Positions 1-6,479 of a stretch of 17,471 bases of DNA are shown piece by piece. The DNA comes from JAFGFG01 sp964442905 (GTDB lineage Archaea; Aenigmatarchaeota; Aenigmatarchaeia; QMZP01; JAFGSV01). The first letter of the stretch is position 1; every line of letters begins with the position of its first letter. Under the pieces are notes generated by a model. The model worked only from the letters and a program-made list of their open reading frames with translations. It was not told the origin of the DNA and made no database searches. The stretch covers positions 1-17,471 of the forward strand of contig CAYUBD010000020.1 in the NCBI GenBank assembly GCA_964442905.1, written 5' to 3'. The position numbers and the translations under genes were made by a program.

Positions 1-1
1 C

Positions 2-460
2 GGAAAAGTCAAATGGGTCGAAGAAGAGAATATTCACATTACTATGAAATTCCTGGGTGATGTTGACGACGGAAAAGTCGGTGAGATAAATGATTCACTG
101 GAGACTGTAAAGCATGACACTTTCAAATGCGAAGTGAAAGGTTTCGGCACATTTCCCAACGAAGATTATATCAAAGTCATGTGGGCAGGTATAGAGCCCG
201 AGTCGCAGTTTAAAATACTCAGTGATAAGATTGAAAAAACGTTAGAGCCCATCGGTTTCAAGAAAGAATCCAGATTCCATCCGCATGCTACCATAGGACG
301 GGTCAGGTTAGTGAAAGACAAGGAAAAACTAAAGGCGTCCATAGTGGAATTAAAGACAGAAATTTTCGGAGAGTTTGAACTGAATCAGTTCAAGCTCAGG
401 AAGAGTACGCTTACACCCAAGGGGCCGGTTCACGAAGATGTTTCGGTCTTTTCACTTTAA
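2..460 (+). CDS. thpR: RNA 2',3'-cyclic phosphodiesterase (2H family), 5' end cut off
   Basis: The gene enters the window already in frame, so the N-terminus is missing; about 152 residues are visible. Both signature tetrad halves of the 2H phosphoesterase superfamily are present: H-I-T at visible residues 12-14, followed by MKFLGD, and H-A-T at about 95-97 in the context PHATIGRVR. The two histidines are the catalytic pair in this family, which opens 2',3'-cyclic phosphates on RNA to leave a 2'-phosphate. The methionine at base 44 is inside the first motif and is not the start. The 3' end overlaps the convergent MFS gene by 50 bases. Archaeal ThpR is thought to act in RNA or tRNA end processing. 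Family assignment is firm; the physiological substrate is not visible here. Confidence 0.9.
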   Translation, partial: GKVKWVEEENIHITMKFLGDVDDGKVGEINDSLETVKHDTFKCEVKGFGTFPNEDYIKVMWAGIEPESQFKILSDKIEKTLEPIGFKKESRFHPHATIGRVRLVKDKEKLKASIVELKTEIFGEFELNQFKLRKSTLTPKGPVHEDVSVFSL

Positions 461-1868
461 TTTTTTTCCTGGTATTGTTAAATTTAACAGCGCTCTTTCT
501 GACACCGCTATAACCTTTCTTGTATGTTTTCTTCAGTGTGCTCGTGCTTCTCGTTCTCGTAAGGTATACGCTTGTTATGGCCTTCTTCTGACCGTATTTC
601 AGCAGTTCCCCGAATACGTAGCTCGTCTTTACTCTCTGCCTTAACGGTATCTCATCAAGATACTTCATGAAAAGGCCAGCACCAATAAGTCTTACTATCC
701 ATGATATGAAGAAGACGGCTTCCAGACCAACGAATATGATGAATGTCTCCGTTTCGAATGCCGAAGCTATTAGACCACCCACAATCGGACCCAGCACACC
801 AGCGAGACCGAAGACTATGTAGAAAAGCGCAAGATAGAAATGTCTTTTCTGGCCAGGGCTTATCTCCAGAAGGTAGTTGAAGTACGCGAGGTTCACCCCG
901 CTCCATGCTATACCGCTCAGTATCTCTATCGGTATTATGTGGTATGGCACCCTTACAAACAGCCAGAAGAATGGGTAGAAAGCAGAGCCTATTGCACACA
1001 GTGATAGTATCACACGGCTGCCGAACTTGTCCAGATACTTGCCCCAAAGCTTCTGAAAAGCGACCATAGTGATGCTGAATACCAGAAGCTGGATTGCTAC
1101 CCATTCATAGCCTGCACCCATGTATTTGACGAGCCTAACTACGTAGAAAGGAATCGAAAGCGTCATGCCGAACTGCCATATGAAAAATGTAATTATGAAC
1201 TTCCTCATCGTGATGTTCTTCCAGAAATAGCGTATGCTGCTCGGACTACCGCCGACATTCACGATGCCCGGATCTTTCATCCTCCATATGTAAAAAGTTG
1301 ATATCAGTCCAGCAATGACCCCGACAGTGAATATTATCTGAAAACCGATAATCTCCGTTCTCGGGAACACTGCGAATACGACACTGGAAAATACCAATGC
1401 TATTATCGATGCTATTGTATATTTTCTTAGCCTGTCGCTGAAGAATTTCCCTCTTATGTTGCTTGGAACTATGTCAGCCATCCAGGATGCCCACGAAGGG
1501 TTTGAGAACGCAGTGAAGAATGATGACAAAGAGACGAATACTATCAGAAAAACGAGCGCATTTCCTATGAACAATGTCGGTATCAGTATTACAGGTATTA
1601 TCAATAATCTGGATATTGTCAGTGCCACTACGGTTATCATTTTTCTATCGCCCTTTTTGTCCACCACTTTTGCCGCAGGCAATTGGGCGAGCGTCCAGAA
1701 TACAAGCGGTATGGATGCAAGCAGGCCTATGAACATATTGTCTGCGCCCAGTGCAATGGCAAATGCCCCGAAGAACGATGATGTCAGATAGAAAAGTATT
1801 GCCGAGAAGAACGCATCGTTTATGGATGACTTCATCGAATCCTTTATTTCCTCGTCATTCAGAACCAT
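411..1868 (-). CDS. MFS transporter with long basic C-terminal tail
   Basis: A 485-residue polytopic membrane protein with about 12 hydrophobic segments between residues 16 and 402. The loop after TM2 carries an MFS motif A-like sequence (AAKVVDKKGDRK, about 65-76), and a second copy, WGKYLDKFGSR (about 275-285), sits at the equivalent place in the second half, as expected from the internal duplication of MFS proteins. It should export or import a small solute; the substrate cannot be told. From about residue 409 to the end runs a soluble, strongly Lys/Arg-rich tail of some 75 residues, long for the family. The last codons overlap the convergent thpR 3' end by 50 bases. Start chosen at the ATG 28 bases from a minus-strand TATA centre (about 1896), giving an essentially leaderless mRNA. 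Confidence 0.88.
   Translation of the reverse strand: MVLNDEEIKDSMKSSINDAFFSAILFYLTSSFFGAFAIALGADNMFIGLLASIPLVFWTLAQLPAAKVVDKKGDRKMITVVALTISRLLIIPVILIPTLFIGNALVFLIVFVSLSSFFTAFSNPSWASWMADIVPSNIRGKFFSDRLRKYTIASIIALVFSSVVFAVFPRTEIIGFQIIFTVGVIAGLISTFYIWRMKDPGIVNVGGSPSSIRYFWKNITMRKFIITFFIWQFGMTLSIPFYVVRLVKYMGAGYEWVAIQLLVFSITMVAFQKLWGKYLDKFGSRVILSLCAIGSAFYPFFWLFVRVPYHIIPIEILSGIAWSGVNLAYFNYLLEISPGQKRHFYLALFYIVFGLAGVLGPIVGGLIASAFETETFIIFVGLEAVFFISWIVRLIGAGLFMKYLDEIPLRQRVKTSYVFGELLKYGQKKAITSVYLTRTRSTSTLKKTYKKGYSGVRKSAVKFNNTRKKIKVKRPKHLREPAPWV
461..467 (+). terminator. T-tract just after thpR
   Basis: Seven T residues on the plus strand follow the thpR stop codon directly. Oligo-T tracts are the main intrinsic termination signal of archaeal RNA polymerase. 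No hairpin precedes it, and the tract lies inside the coding region of the antisense MFS gene, so it is only a candidate. Confidence 0.35.
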
Positions 1869-1945
1869 AAATAATTATTATCCGAGCCTCTTTTTATTCA
1901 CAGAAATGAAAATAATTTTTATTCCAGCTAAGACAATTATTTCTT
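1869..1945. promoter_or_regulatory. Divergent promoters for the MFS and Mth938-type genes
   Basis: This 77-base AT-rich gap separates two divergent start codons. CCTCTTTTTATTC at about 1888-1900 reads as a minus-strand TATA element about 28 bases from the MFS ATG. ATAATTTTTATTC at about 1911-1923 is a plus-strand TATA element about 28 bases before the ATG at 1946. Neither gene has a Shine-Dalgarno sequence, consistent with leaderless transcripts. Confidence 0.55.
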
Positions 1946-2293
1946 ATGAAGACAGCAAAGATAAACGGAACCAAGTTCGGCGAGATAACGATAAACGGAA
2001 AACCTTACGATTCCGATATGACCGTATACTGGAACGGAAAGGTGAACTACAGGACCAAAGAACACACCATAGAACTTGGCGAGTTTATCAGTGTACTGAA
2101 AGCCGGTCCCCACATTGTTGTAGTAGGTACCGGGCAGGAAGGTATTGAAATGATAACACCTGAGGTGATACAGTGGGCCGAGGATAAGAAAGTGACGCTG
2201 TACACGGAAAAGACACCCAAGGCCGTGGAAATATTCAATGCCTTCGCTGAACAGGGGAAGAAGGTTGTAGGCATTTTCCATGTAACATGCTGA
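1946..2293 (+). CDS. Mth938-family (DUF498/AAMDC-like) protein
   Basis: A 115-residue soluble protein that matches the Mth938 fold family: an N-terminal beta region with the INGKPYDSDMTVYWNG segment (about 17-32), then the hallmark VVVGTGQEG turn (about 58-66), then the alternating strand/helix part with WAEDKKVTLYTEKTPKAVEIFN and the closing GIFHVTC. The family is widespread in archaea and bacteria and includes human AAMDC and the complex I assembly factor NDUFAF3; its biochemical role in archaea is not established. Full family length. No ribosome binding site precedes the ATG, which lies about 28 bases after a TATA element. The next gene follows after 19 bases and is probably co-transcribed. 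Confidence 0.85.
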   Translation: MKTAKINGTKFGEITINGKPYDSDMTVYWNGKVNYRTKEHTIELGEFISVLKAGPHIVVVGTGQEGIEMITPEVIQWAEDKKVTLYTEKTPKAVEIFNAFAEQGKKVVGIFHVTC

Positions 2294-2312
2294 CCGGAAG
2301 AGGTTATACAGA

Positions 2313-2612
2313 ATGCTTGATATAATCAGGAAATTCATAATAGACGTGATAAATTCGACTTATCTGCTCCTCGTTGATACTGTGGATTATCTGAGCTTCC
2401 TCGACTCACCGGGAACCTACATACTGATCATGATTGTAGGATTCGTCATGACACCTTTCTACGTAAAGGGTGTTTATCATCAGTATGCCAATCCACATCA
2501 ATATGAACATATATCGCTCACTCGAAGAGTTCTGAGCGGATTAGCCATAATCCTGGCATTCGTTCTCTTCGGGTATGTGAATTTCATACGGTTCATGCCC
2601 CCATCCGTATAG
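2313..2612 (+). CDS. Small two-helix membrane protein, unknown function
   Basis: A 99-residue protein I do not recognise. It has an amphipathic N-terminal part (about 1-25, with possible membrane contact at STYLLLVDTVDYL) and two clear transmembrane segments, about 35-53 (TYILIMIVGFVMTPFYVK) and 71-92 (VLSGLAIILAFVLFGYVNF), joined by a polar loop HQYANPHQYEHISLTRR containing three His. Unlike its neighbours it has a good ribosome binding site, AGAGGT, about nine bases before the ATG, as expected for the second gene of an operon behind the Mth938-type gene. It ends 47 bases before the tRNA gene. Confidence 0.75.
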   Translation: MLDIIRKFIIDVINSTYLLLVDTVDYLSFLDSPGTYILIMIVGFVMTPFYVKGVYHQYANPHQYEHISLTRRVLSGLAIILAFVLFGYVNFIRFMPPSV

Positions 2613-2621
2613 CCGGAAAGA

Positions 2622-2649
2622 AAGCTTTTATTCCAAATACCTATATAAT
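2622..2649 (+). promoter_or_regulatory. Likely promoter of tRNA-Val
   Basis: AAGCTTTTATTCC (about 2622-2634) is an archaeal TATA-like element preceded by a purine-rich, BRE-like GAAAGA. Its centre lies about 30 bases before the mature tRNA 5' end at 2660, so transcription would begin a few bases upstream of the tRNA. A second AT-rich block, CTATATAAT (2641-2649), sits too close to act as TATA box for a start at 2660 but may help melting. Confidence 0.5.
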
Positions 2650-2659
2650 CATCAACGAC

Positions 2660-2844
2660 GGGCCCGTGGTCTAGCGGCTATGACGCTGCCCTCACACGGC
2701 AGAGGTCCCCGGTTCGAATGCACCCTTTGGCAGAAGGTAAACAGCGCGAACAAGTTCGCTTGTCTCCGCTGATGCGGAAACGTGCTAAAGCGCGCGCCGG
2801 AAAATAAGCTTACGCGGGAGGTGCTGGAAGTCCGGGCGGGCCCA
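2660..2844 (+). tRNA. tRNA-Val (anticodon CAC) split by an intron in the T loop
   Basis: The exons fold into a full cloverleaf of 73 nt. The acceptor stem is GGGCCCG (2660-2666) with CGGGCCC (2837-2843) and discriminator A2844. The D arm spans 2669-2684 with a GTC/GAC stem. The anticodon arm is CTGCC-CTCACAC-GGCAG (2686-2702), anticodon C-A-C at 2693-2695, reading the valine codon GTG. The T stem is CCCGG (2708-2712) with CCGGG (2832-2836). The T loop TTCGAAT appears only when 2719-2830 is removed, which places the intron between standard positions 59 and 60. CCA is not encoded. The 3' end touches the stop codon of the convergent gene at 2845. A search for contiguous tRNAs would miss this gene. 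Confidence 0.93.
2719..2830 (+). other. 112-nt tRNA intron with bulge-helix-bulge splice motif
   Basis: The boundaries fit a complete archaeal BHB motif. The outer helix is the T stem (2708-2712 with 2832-2836). The central 4-bp helix pairs TTCG (2713-2716) with TGGA (2825-2828) using two G-U pairs. The two 3-nt bulges are AAT (2717-2719) and AGT (2829-2831). The intron-side helix is GCACC (2720-2724) with GGTGC (2820-2824). Cutting after the second base of each bulge gives exactly the exons of a normal T loop. Inside the intron are further hairpins: CGAA-CAAG-TTCG (2747-2758), enclosed by CAGCG/CGCTG (2742-2746 with 2767-2771), and CGTGC-TAAA-GCGCG (2781-2794). No protein is encoded in it. 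Confidence 0.88.
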
Positions 2845-3261
2845 TTATTGGTTGTGGTAGAAGTCAATCACATTGCCGCTGATATCATACGTTTCTGACA
2901 GTCTTATGCTCAATGATAGCGGCGCTTTCCCGGGATATTTTGTCATCCATTCGCTGCAGTCTATGTTCCTGTATCCAGTTTCAAGCAGATAGCCATCAGA
3001 ACTGGCATCATATTTCAGAATTGTCAGGAGTTCATCAATGTTTTTCTTGAAGTCCTGGCAGTCATCCGGTGTATCACCACCGCTTCCTATCGTATCGTTA
3101 ACGCTTTTTATGATACCATTCATTACATATATTTCATTTGTCTCGAAAGGCTCCGAAGTGTCCAGCACGGAATATGTTATGAACATCTCCTGCACAACGA
3201 ACAGCATGCTTGCAAGAAAGACCGCAGTCACAACGAACATCTGGGCTTTTCTGGCGACCAT
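2845..3261 (-). CDS. Pilin-like, N-terminally anchored extracellular protein
   Basis: A 138-residue protein I cannot name. It begins MVARKAQMF followed by a 20-residue hydrophobic stretch (about 7-27), a layout that resembles archaeal class III (prepilin-type) signal peptides, where a short charged N-terminus and a K/R-[GA]-Q-like site precede the hydrophobic assembly helix. The remainder is polar and acidic, with two cysteines (CQDFKKN and DCSEW regions) that could form a disulphide outside the cell. It starts 28 bases after the aIF2-beta stop codon on the same strand and is probably co-transcribed with it; that pairing need not be functional. The stop codon abuts the convergent tRNA-Val gene with no base between. 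Cleavage by a prepilin peptidase is inferred only. Confidence 0.72.
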   Translation of the reverse strand: MVARKAQMFVVTAVFLASMLFVVQEMFITYSVLDTSEPFETNEIYVMNGIIKSVNDTIGSGGDTPDDCQDFKKNIDELLTILKYDASSDGYLLETGYRNIDCSEWMTKYPGKAPLSLSIRLSETYDISGNVIDFYHNQ

Positions 3262-3289
3262 AGAGAATGTTTGGGTTTTCTTGTATTAA

Positions 3290-3700
3290 TTACTTGATTT
3301 TCTTTACAGCCTGCTTGGCCCCGCATGCCTCACACTTGATAAACTCTATTCTGTCTATCTTGAGGAGCTTTGTATCGGGCTTGCCGCAGTTCGGACAGAG
3401 GAGATAATTCTTTACATACAGCTCAATCTTCCTGTTCATGAGCGGACCCGGGAACCTGCCCGTGAATGTAACGGTCTTATCCTTTTCTTCGTATGACGTA
3501 GCCAGTTCCTTAAGGAAAAACTTGAGCAGATGCTTTGGATCCCTTCTGAGGCAGTCGGCCACATCATAGAAATTCGTGAATATGGTCTTTGCCCCCTGTA
3601 TGAGCACCACAGCTTTCGGTATAGTGAACCTTACGCCATCCCTGCACTCATTGGGCAGCTTTTCCATACCCCTGTCCAGGAGCTTCTCATAATCTGACAT
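3290..3700 (-). CDS. eif2b: Translation initiation factor aIF2, beta subunit
   Basis: A 136-residue protein of normal aIF2-beta length. The N-terminal helix (YEKLLDRGMEKLP) is the part that contacts the gamma subunit in this family. A central alpha/beta domain runs about 25-95 (PKAVVLIQGAKTIFTNF, LAKEL-like FFLKELATSYEEKD, GRFPGPLMNRKIELYVKNYL). A C-terminal zinc ribbon has C102-x2-C105 and C123-x2-C126. With alpha and gamma subunits it forms the heterotrimer that brings initiator Met-tRNA to the ribosome. The ATG is preceded by GAGG about nine bases away and by a TATA element at 3727-3742 on the minus strand, so this mRNA has a short leader. The pilin-like gene follows on the same strand. 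Confidence 0.95.
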   Translation of the reverse strand: MSDYEKLLDRGMEKLPNECRDGVRFTIPKAVVLIQGAKTIFTNFYDVADCLRRDPKHLLKFFLKELATSYEEKDKTVTFTGRFPGPLMNRKIELYVKNYLLCPNCGKPDTKLLKIDRIEFIKCEACGAKQAVKKIK

Positions 3701-3726
3701 GACAATTGCCTCAAGACTAATTTGAA

Positions 3727-3742
3727 TGCAATATATAAAAAC
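3727..3742 (-). promoter_or_regulatory. TATA box of the aIF2-beta gene
   Basis: On the minus strand the sequence reads TTTTTATATATTGC, centred about 35 bases before the ATG at 3700. It predicts a leader of roughly 10 bases that would include the GAGG ribosome binding site. The rest of the 3701-3812 gap shows nothing else I can assign. Confidence 0.6.
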
Positions 3743-3812
3743 AGATCACCTTGGAAGATAATCGGGTTGAGAACTTGTTGAAATTATCCTTCCATTGATT
3801 CGATTTTGGGAT

Positions 3813-4709
3813 TCACCATGGATAGAAACCCTTATCTTTCATGGCTGTTGTCAGGTCTTCTTTCATTCTTAGCGCGGCCTGCTCCGCAGCCTCACCGAAG
3901 TCATCGCCGGATTTCTGGTGGGTGAATATTATACCCCTTCCTGATACAACGAGTGCACCGTTGCCGTCACGGTTGAAAGAATTCATAACATCAGATGCTC
4001 CGGCTCCCTGCGCGCCATAGCCCGGGACAAGAAATATCGATTTCTGCATGATGTTCCTCAGTCTTCTTGCCTCCTCTGGATAGGTCGCTCCTACTACAGG
4101 ACCGACTGAAGAATACCCATTGTTTCCTATTGAGTTCTGCGCCCACCCGTCTACAAGTTCGGCTACTCTTTCGTATACCTTCTTACCGCCCGATACAAGG
4201 TCCTGTATCTCACCTGAGGATGGATTCGATGTCTTCACAAGAATGAATATCCCCTTTCCATTCGCATTGACATTATCAATGAAAGGATTTATCCCGTCGC
4301 TTCCCAGGTATGGGTTCACTGTGATGCAGTCGAATGGTGAATCCTTCCCGAGATATGCGTCGGAATACGCCTTGCTGGTGTTTCCTATATCATTCCTCTT
4401 GACATCTCCAATCACAATCATGCCCCTCAGCTTGGCATACTCTGCAGTCTTCCAGAAAGCATTCACTCCCAATGAACCGTACATCTCGTAGAAAGCTGAC
4501 TGCAGCTTCACAGCGGGTATTATGTCCCTCACTGAGTCTATTATCACCTTGTTGAATTCCAGCATGGCGTTCGATGCGGATTCCGGGCTCTCTACAGAAT
4601 CCTGCTTCAGCGAGTCGGGAAGTCTTGAGTAGTCCGAATCAAGACTTACCACAGAGGGATTCTGTCTAGACCCAACAGCTTCCATAAGAAGGTCAGCGAA
4701 ATTTTCCAT
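3813..4709 (-). CDS. pyrF: Orotidine 5'-phosphate decarboxylase (type 2)
   Basis: This enzyme decarboxylates OMP to UMP, the last step of de novo pyrimidine synthesis. The catalytic core GDVKRNDIGNTS (residues 101-112 from this start) holds the D-x-K-x-x-D array (D102, K104, D107); K68 in PAVKLQSAFYE and D24 in VVSLDSDYS fit the other conserved positions. At 298 residues, with the SAFYE and TVNPYLGSD segments, it fits the longer PyrF subfamily 2 rather than the short one of about 220 residues. The frame opens at 4742, but the TATA element lies within those first codons and is centred 24 bases before the ATG at 4709, so I take the latter as a leaderless start. Divergent from the flavodoxin-like gene. 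Confidence 0.93.
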   Translation of the reverse strand: MENFADLLMEAVGSRQNPSVVSLDSDYSRLPDSLKQDSVESPESASNAMLEFNKVIIDSVRDIIPAVKLQSAFYEMYGSLGVNAFWKTAEYAKLRGMIVIGDVKRNDIGNTSKAYSDAYLGKDSPFDCITVNPYLGSDGINPFIDNVNANGKGIFILVKTSNPSSGEIQDLVSGGKKVYERVAELVDGWAQNSIGNNGYSSVGPVVGATYPEEARRLRNIMQKSIFLVPGYGAQGAGASDVMNSFNRDGNGALVVSGRGIIFTHQKSGDDFGEAAEQAALRMKEDLTTAMKDKGFYPW

Positions 4710-4759
4710 AACTTTCATTTGTGTGGATATAATATAAACCATTCAGGTAATTGTTTACC
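4710..4759. promoter_or_regulatory. Single shared TATA element for two divergent leaderless genes
   Basis: The two likely start codons are 50 bases apart with one AT-rich core, GGATATAATATAAACC (4725-4740), near the middle. Its centre, about 4733, is 24 bases from the pyrF ATG (4709, minus) and 27 bases from the flavodoxin ATG (4760, plus). Both genes could therefore be transcribed without leaders from one nearly symmetric TATA box. Confidence 0.55.
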
Positions 4760-5179
4760 ATGAATCCGTTTGTCATCTACTATACGAAAACTGGTAACAC
4801 CAAGAAGATAGCTGAAGCCATTGCCAAACCCCTTGACACCAAAGCGCACAACGTAAAGGGTGTTAAAGAGGTCCCTAAAGGCGCTTTCCTCGTGGTGGGG
4901 TCTGGTGTATACGGAGGCAAGGCAGGTAATGGAATCATCAAATTCCTTGAAGATATCCCGGAAGTCGAATCAGGCAAGGCTGCGGTATTCGAGACATCGG
5001 GTGACGGCAGGAAGATGGTGGCCGGAGAGCAGATGAAATGGATACTCAAAAAGAAAGGCTACATTGTCAGGGACAGCTTCGTATGCCCCGGAACGATGTT
5101 TAAAATAATCAGGCGCGGTTATCCAAAACCAGAACATCTCGAGCAGGCCATGAAGTTCGCAGAAGGCCTGAAGAAGTGA
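4760..5179 (+). CDS. Flavodoxin-like protein
   Basis: A 139-residue protein with the flavodoxin fold. The FMN phosphate loop T-K-T-G-N-T is at residues 9-14 right after the first strand (FVIYYTKTGNTKKIAEAIA), the second loop GSGVYGGKAGNG (about 48-59) lies where the isoalloxazine ring is bound, and a third strand-loop, AVFETSGDGRK, follows. It is shorter than typical electron-transfer flavodoxins (about 150-170 residues), closer to the short flavodoxin-domain proteins of archaea, so the partner and redox role are uncertain. The frame could begin at a TTG at 4751, but the ATG at 4760 has the better TATA spacing and also an upstream AGGT. Its TGA stop directly touches the stop codon of the convergent membrane-protein gene. 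Confidence 0.85.
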   Translation: MNPFVIYYTKTGNTKKIAEAIAKPLDTKAHNVKGVKEVPKGAFLVVGSGVYGGKAGNGIIKFLEDIPEVESGKAAVFETSGDGRKMVAGEQMKWILKKKGYIVRDSFVCPGTMFKIIRRGYPKPEHLEQAMKFAEGLKK

Positions 5180-6016
5180 TTATCTGGCCGGAACAGGAAC
5201 AGGATGCTTCTCTTTCTGTGCTTCAGGTGTTGCATGCGCTACGGCCATCGCCACATCCTGCAGTGCTCCCATCGCAGCTTTCACTGCATGGAAGCTGAAT
5301 GTTATTCCAAGTGCAATCAGCAGCCTCTCTAAAAGTGTTATAGGTATCGCAGCCACCCAGAACTGCGCAGGTATGTTAAGGAACCACAGGTATACAACGG
5401 ATCCTACCGAATGGTCAACAAACGCGGTTCCCAGCGAGTAAGAGTAAGTTCTTGCGACTGGATGCCTGAGAAGCGCATCTATCCTGCCCTTGAACTGCGT
5501 CACAGCTATCGGGATTAGCCAGAAGAGCGAGTAGAACCATACCTCACGTCCTGTCGGGTGCAACAGGAATCCTGCTATCATAACGATCGGAATCGCTATC
5601 ATCCGTTTGTCTCCTTTGAAGCTCCTTGAGAAGTAAACTGAACCAAACAGTATGGGAAAGAAAACCATAAGGCTCAGTGTGTCCTTTATCGTATAGATTC
5701 CTATAGCCGTGCCTATTCCCTGTGAAAGTATAATGGTTGCAACACCCAGACCCATTCCCAGAAGTCCGCCCAGAGCCGGACCGAACATCACAGCCAGAGA
5801 GAAGTTGAATTCAGTTCCGAGTATGGGAAACATCTTGGTCTTTGTAAGCACAATGAATAGTGCTGCGAATAATATGGCGAACATGATCTTTGGTATCCGC
5901 AGCTTCTTCTCAATTTCCTGGCGCTTCTGCTCCACTTTTTCCTGGACAGGGTTCCTCGGGGCTTCCCTTTTCTTCACAAACATCTTTTTGATTCTTTCGT
6001 TCATATCATCACACAT
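5180..6016 (-). CDS. Polytopic membrane protein, ECF S-component-like
   Basis: A 278-residue protein with a charged N-terminal region (about 1-40, Lys/Arg/Glu-rich, likely cytoplasmic and partly coiled), then about six to seven membrane segments between residues 41 and 245. The segment FNFSLAVMFGPALGGLLGMGLGVATI is glycine-rich in the manner of ECF-type vitamin transporter S components. A short soluble tail ends in PVPVPAR. I infer an uptake role, but the substrate is unknown and the family link is only by general resemblance. Its ATG lies inside the last codons of the upstream dUTPase-like gene (8-base overlap), so translation is probably coupled; an ATG at 6004 is the alternative start. The stop codon abuts that of the convergent flavodoxin gene. 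Confidence 0.75.
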   Translation of the reverse strand: MCDDMNERIKKMFVKKREAPRNPVQEKVEQKRQEIEKKLRIPKIMFAILFAALFIVLTKTKMFPILGTEFNFSLAVMFGPALGGLLGMGLGVATIILSQGIGTAIGIYTIKDTLSLMVFFPILFGSVYFSRSFKGDKRMIAIPIVMIAGFLLHPTGREVWFYSLFWLIPIAVTQFKGRIDALLRHPVARTYSYSLGTAFVDHSVGSVVYLWFLNIPAQFWVAAIPITLLERLLIALGITFSFHAVKAAMGALQDVAMAVAHATPEAQKEKHPVPVPAR

Positions 6017-6398
6017 ATCCGTGTTTTTTATCTTTCTGCCTGTCGAAGTTTACGCCCAGCTTTTTCAGATAGCTTTCAGCAACTTCCCTTCCGTCGGCCT
6101 TCAGTATGAGCAGGCATGAGAGATAGAAGTGCAGAGCATCAACCATTTCCTCAAGTATGTGGTCACGTTTTATATCCAGAGCATCCGGCTCTTTGTTACC
6201 CTTCTTCCACCATTTGTTGACTTCATCACCGGTTTCTGACAGTTCCGAGATGGCAGCGAAGAGGGTCCGTATAAACATCTCCCTTCGCTTTTCCGGACTC
6301 TCCTTCCAGAAATCGAAGTTGTGCTCTTCCTGGAACTTCCTCTGCAGCGAAAGCAGTATATCCAGGCCTTCCTGTATCTTCCTGACTTTTTCTTCCAC
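6009..6398 (-). CDS. All-alpha dUTPase-like NTP pyrophosphohydrolase
   Basis: A 129-residue helical protein that fits the dimeric dUTPase/MazG superfamily. The metal-binding helices are visible: ELSETGDEVNKWWKK (about 53-67, ExxxTxDE-type with the KWWK that resembles the F/W-K-x-W-K of dimeric dUTPases) and EEMVDALHFYLSCL (about 83-96, E-x2-D-x2-H). The N-terminal KIQEGLDILLSLQRKFQEE helix is also typical. It would hydrolyse dUTP or a related NTP to the monophosphate and so keep uracil out of DNA; substrate specificity is not proved by sequence. The start is a GTG with a TATA-like block some 35-40 bases upstream (about 6430-6443 on the minus strand). The membrane-protein gene overlaps its end. 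Confidence 0.78.
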   Translation of the reverse strand: MEEKVRKIQEGLDILLSLQRKFQEEHNFDFWKESPEKRREMFIRTLFAAISELSETGDEVNKWWKKGNKEPDALDIKRDHILEEMVDALHFYLSCLLILKADGREVAESYLKKLGVNFDRQKDKKHGYV

Positions 6399-6479
6399 GG
6401 AAACACCGGTTAAATTATTCTCATTGAGGATTAAAAATAAATTCCCGGTAAGAACTGTTGGCTTTTCGTTGCATGGTTA

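Noticed and set aside
2731..2800. A C/D-box guide RNA inside the tRNA intron (CTGATG and CTGA are present near 2769-2774).
   Set aside because: The two boxes overlap each other rather than flanking a guide, and no second pair exists; they belong to a CCGC-TGAT-GCGG hairpin.
4710..4742. An upstream ATG at 4742 as the pyrF start.
   Set aside because: The first codons would lie on the TATA box, and the extra residues resemble nothing at the PyrF N-terminus.
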